Origin: Bdellovibrionales bacterium
GTDB lineage: Bacteria; Bdellovibrionota; Bdellovibrionia; Bdellovibrionales; UBA840
Direction: 5' to 3'
NCBI GenBank assembly: GCA_020434605.1
Contig: JAGRAL010000230.1
Coordinates: forward strand, 1-5,786
Length of the DNA stretch: 5,786 nucleotides
Below are positions 5,532-5,786 of the stretch, piece after piece; within the stretch, counting starts at the first letter, position 1; every line of letters begins with the position of its first letter. Position numbers and translations under genes: made by a program. The notes beneath the pieces are model-generated. The model saw nothing but the letters and a program-made list of their open reading frames with translations. It had not been told where the DNA came from and ran no database searches.

Positions 5532-5786
5532 CGGCTGCTAGCTCCTGTCCGGTTAATTTTAAAAATACATCTTCAAGGTTTGATGGTCTAATTTGTAGTG
5601 GTTTAAGCCCATGTAGAGAGTGAAAATCCGTTAGTTCTGTTAAAGTTTTTACTCGCAAGTACATACCCGAGGTATCAACATGAAAATCAAGATTCATTTT
5701 GTTAGCTACCAATTGCTTCATCTTTTCTTGGTCTTCTAAACTAAAAATACCTACATAACCTGGAGTATGGCCTGTAATCATATGTT
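5524..5786 (-). CDS. ABC transporter ATP-binding protein (NodI-like), C-terminal part; start lies beyond the right edge
   Basis: The last 86 codons of the ATPase partner of the NodJ-like permease; the frame is still open at the window edge. A Met at 5781 is internal, not a start, because the piece contains no Walker A, signature or Walker B motif, which must lie outside the window. The C-terminal Arg-Pro-Ser-Asn-Leu-Glu-Asp-Val-Phe-Leu-Lys-Leu-Thr-Gly-Gln-Glu-Leu is close to the conserved end of NodI-type and YadG-type ATPases. The preceding beta-rich part is the regulatory tail seen in that group. The TGA overlaps the permease start (ATG CTT GA). It would drive export by ATP hydrolysis at the inner membrane. 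Confidence 0.85.
   Translation of the reverse strand, partial: HMITGHTPGYVGIFSLEDQEKMKQLVANKMNLDFHVDTSGMYLRVKTLTELTDFHSLHGLKPLQIRPSNLEDVFLKLTGQELAADA

Overview
The window looks like a chromosomal segment from an AT-rich Gram-negative bacterium (GC about 40% by eye). The support for Gram-negative is a lipoprotein signal on the subtilase, a membrane-anchored MepM/YebA-type M23 endopeptidase and a NodIJ-type ABC exporter. I cannot fix the phylum. A low-GC Bdellovibrionota or related lineage is my guess only. No rRNA, tRNA, insertion sequence, integrase or CRISPR array is visible.

Layout from left to right. (1) At the left edge, on the minus strand, are the first 21 codons of an exported protein with a clear signal peptide and a strong ribosome binding site (1-65). 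(2) A 249-bp divergent intergenic region follows. (3) On the plus strand lies a membrane-anchored M23 endopeptidase (315-1601), then, after 48 bp, a four-S1-domain RNA-binding protein (1650-2861). The only DNA between them carries an inverted repeat that would bury the Shine-Dalgarno of the S1 gene in an RNA hairpin. (4) A 199-bp intergenic region (2862-3060) holds a hairpin, a short palindrome, a possible promoter and a CIRCE-like element, the operator type bound by the heat-shock repressor HrcA. (5) A plus-strand subtilisin-like (S8) lipoprotein protease (3061-4731) has all catalytic residues and a very long, partly coiled-coil insertion between the catalytic Asp and His. (6) A GC-rich hairpin is shared by the convergent gene ends. 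(7) On the minus strand are an ABC-2 permease (4761-5531) and, upstream and overlapping it by 8 bp, the C-terminal part of its ATPase (5524 to beyond the right edge). Together these form a NodI/NodJ-like exporter.

There are three transcription blocks: M23-S1 (plus), the S8 protease on its own promoter (plus), and ATPase-permease (minus). A common theme is envelope maintenance: murein remodelling, surface proteolysis and export. The most interesting signals are regulatory: the CIRCE-like operator in front of an envelope protease, with a T9 tract in its spacer, and the hairpin over the S1 gene start. No clearly new multi-gene system is evident.
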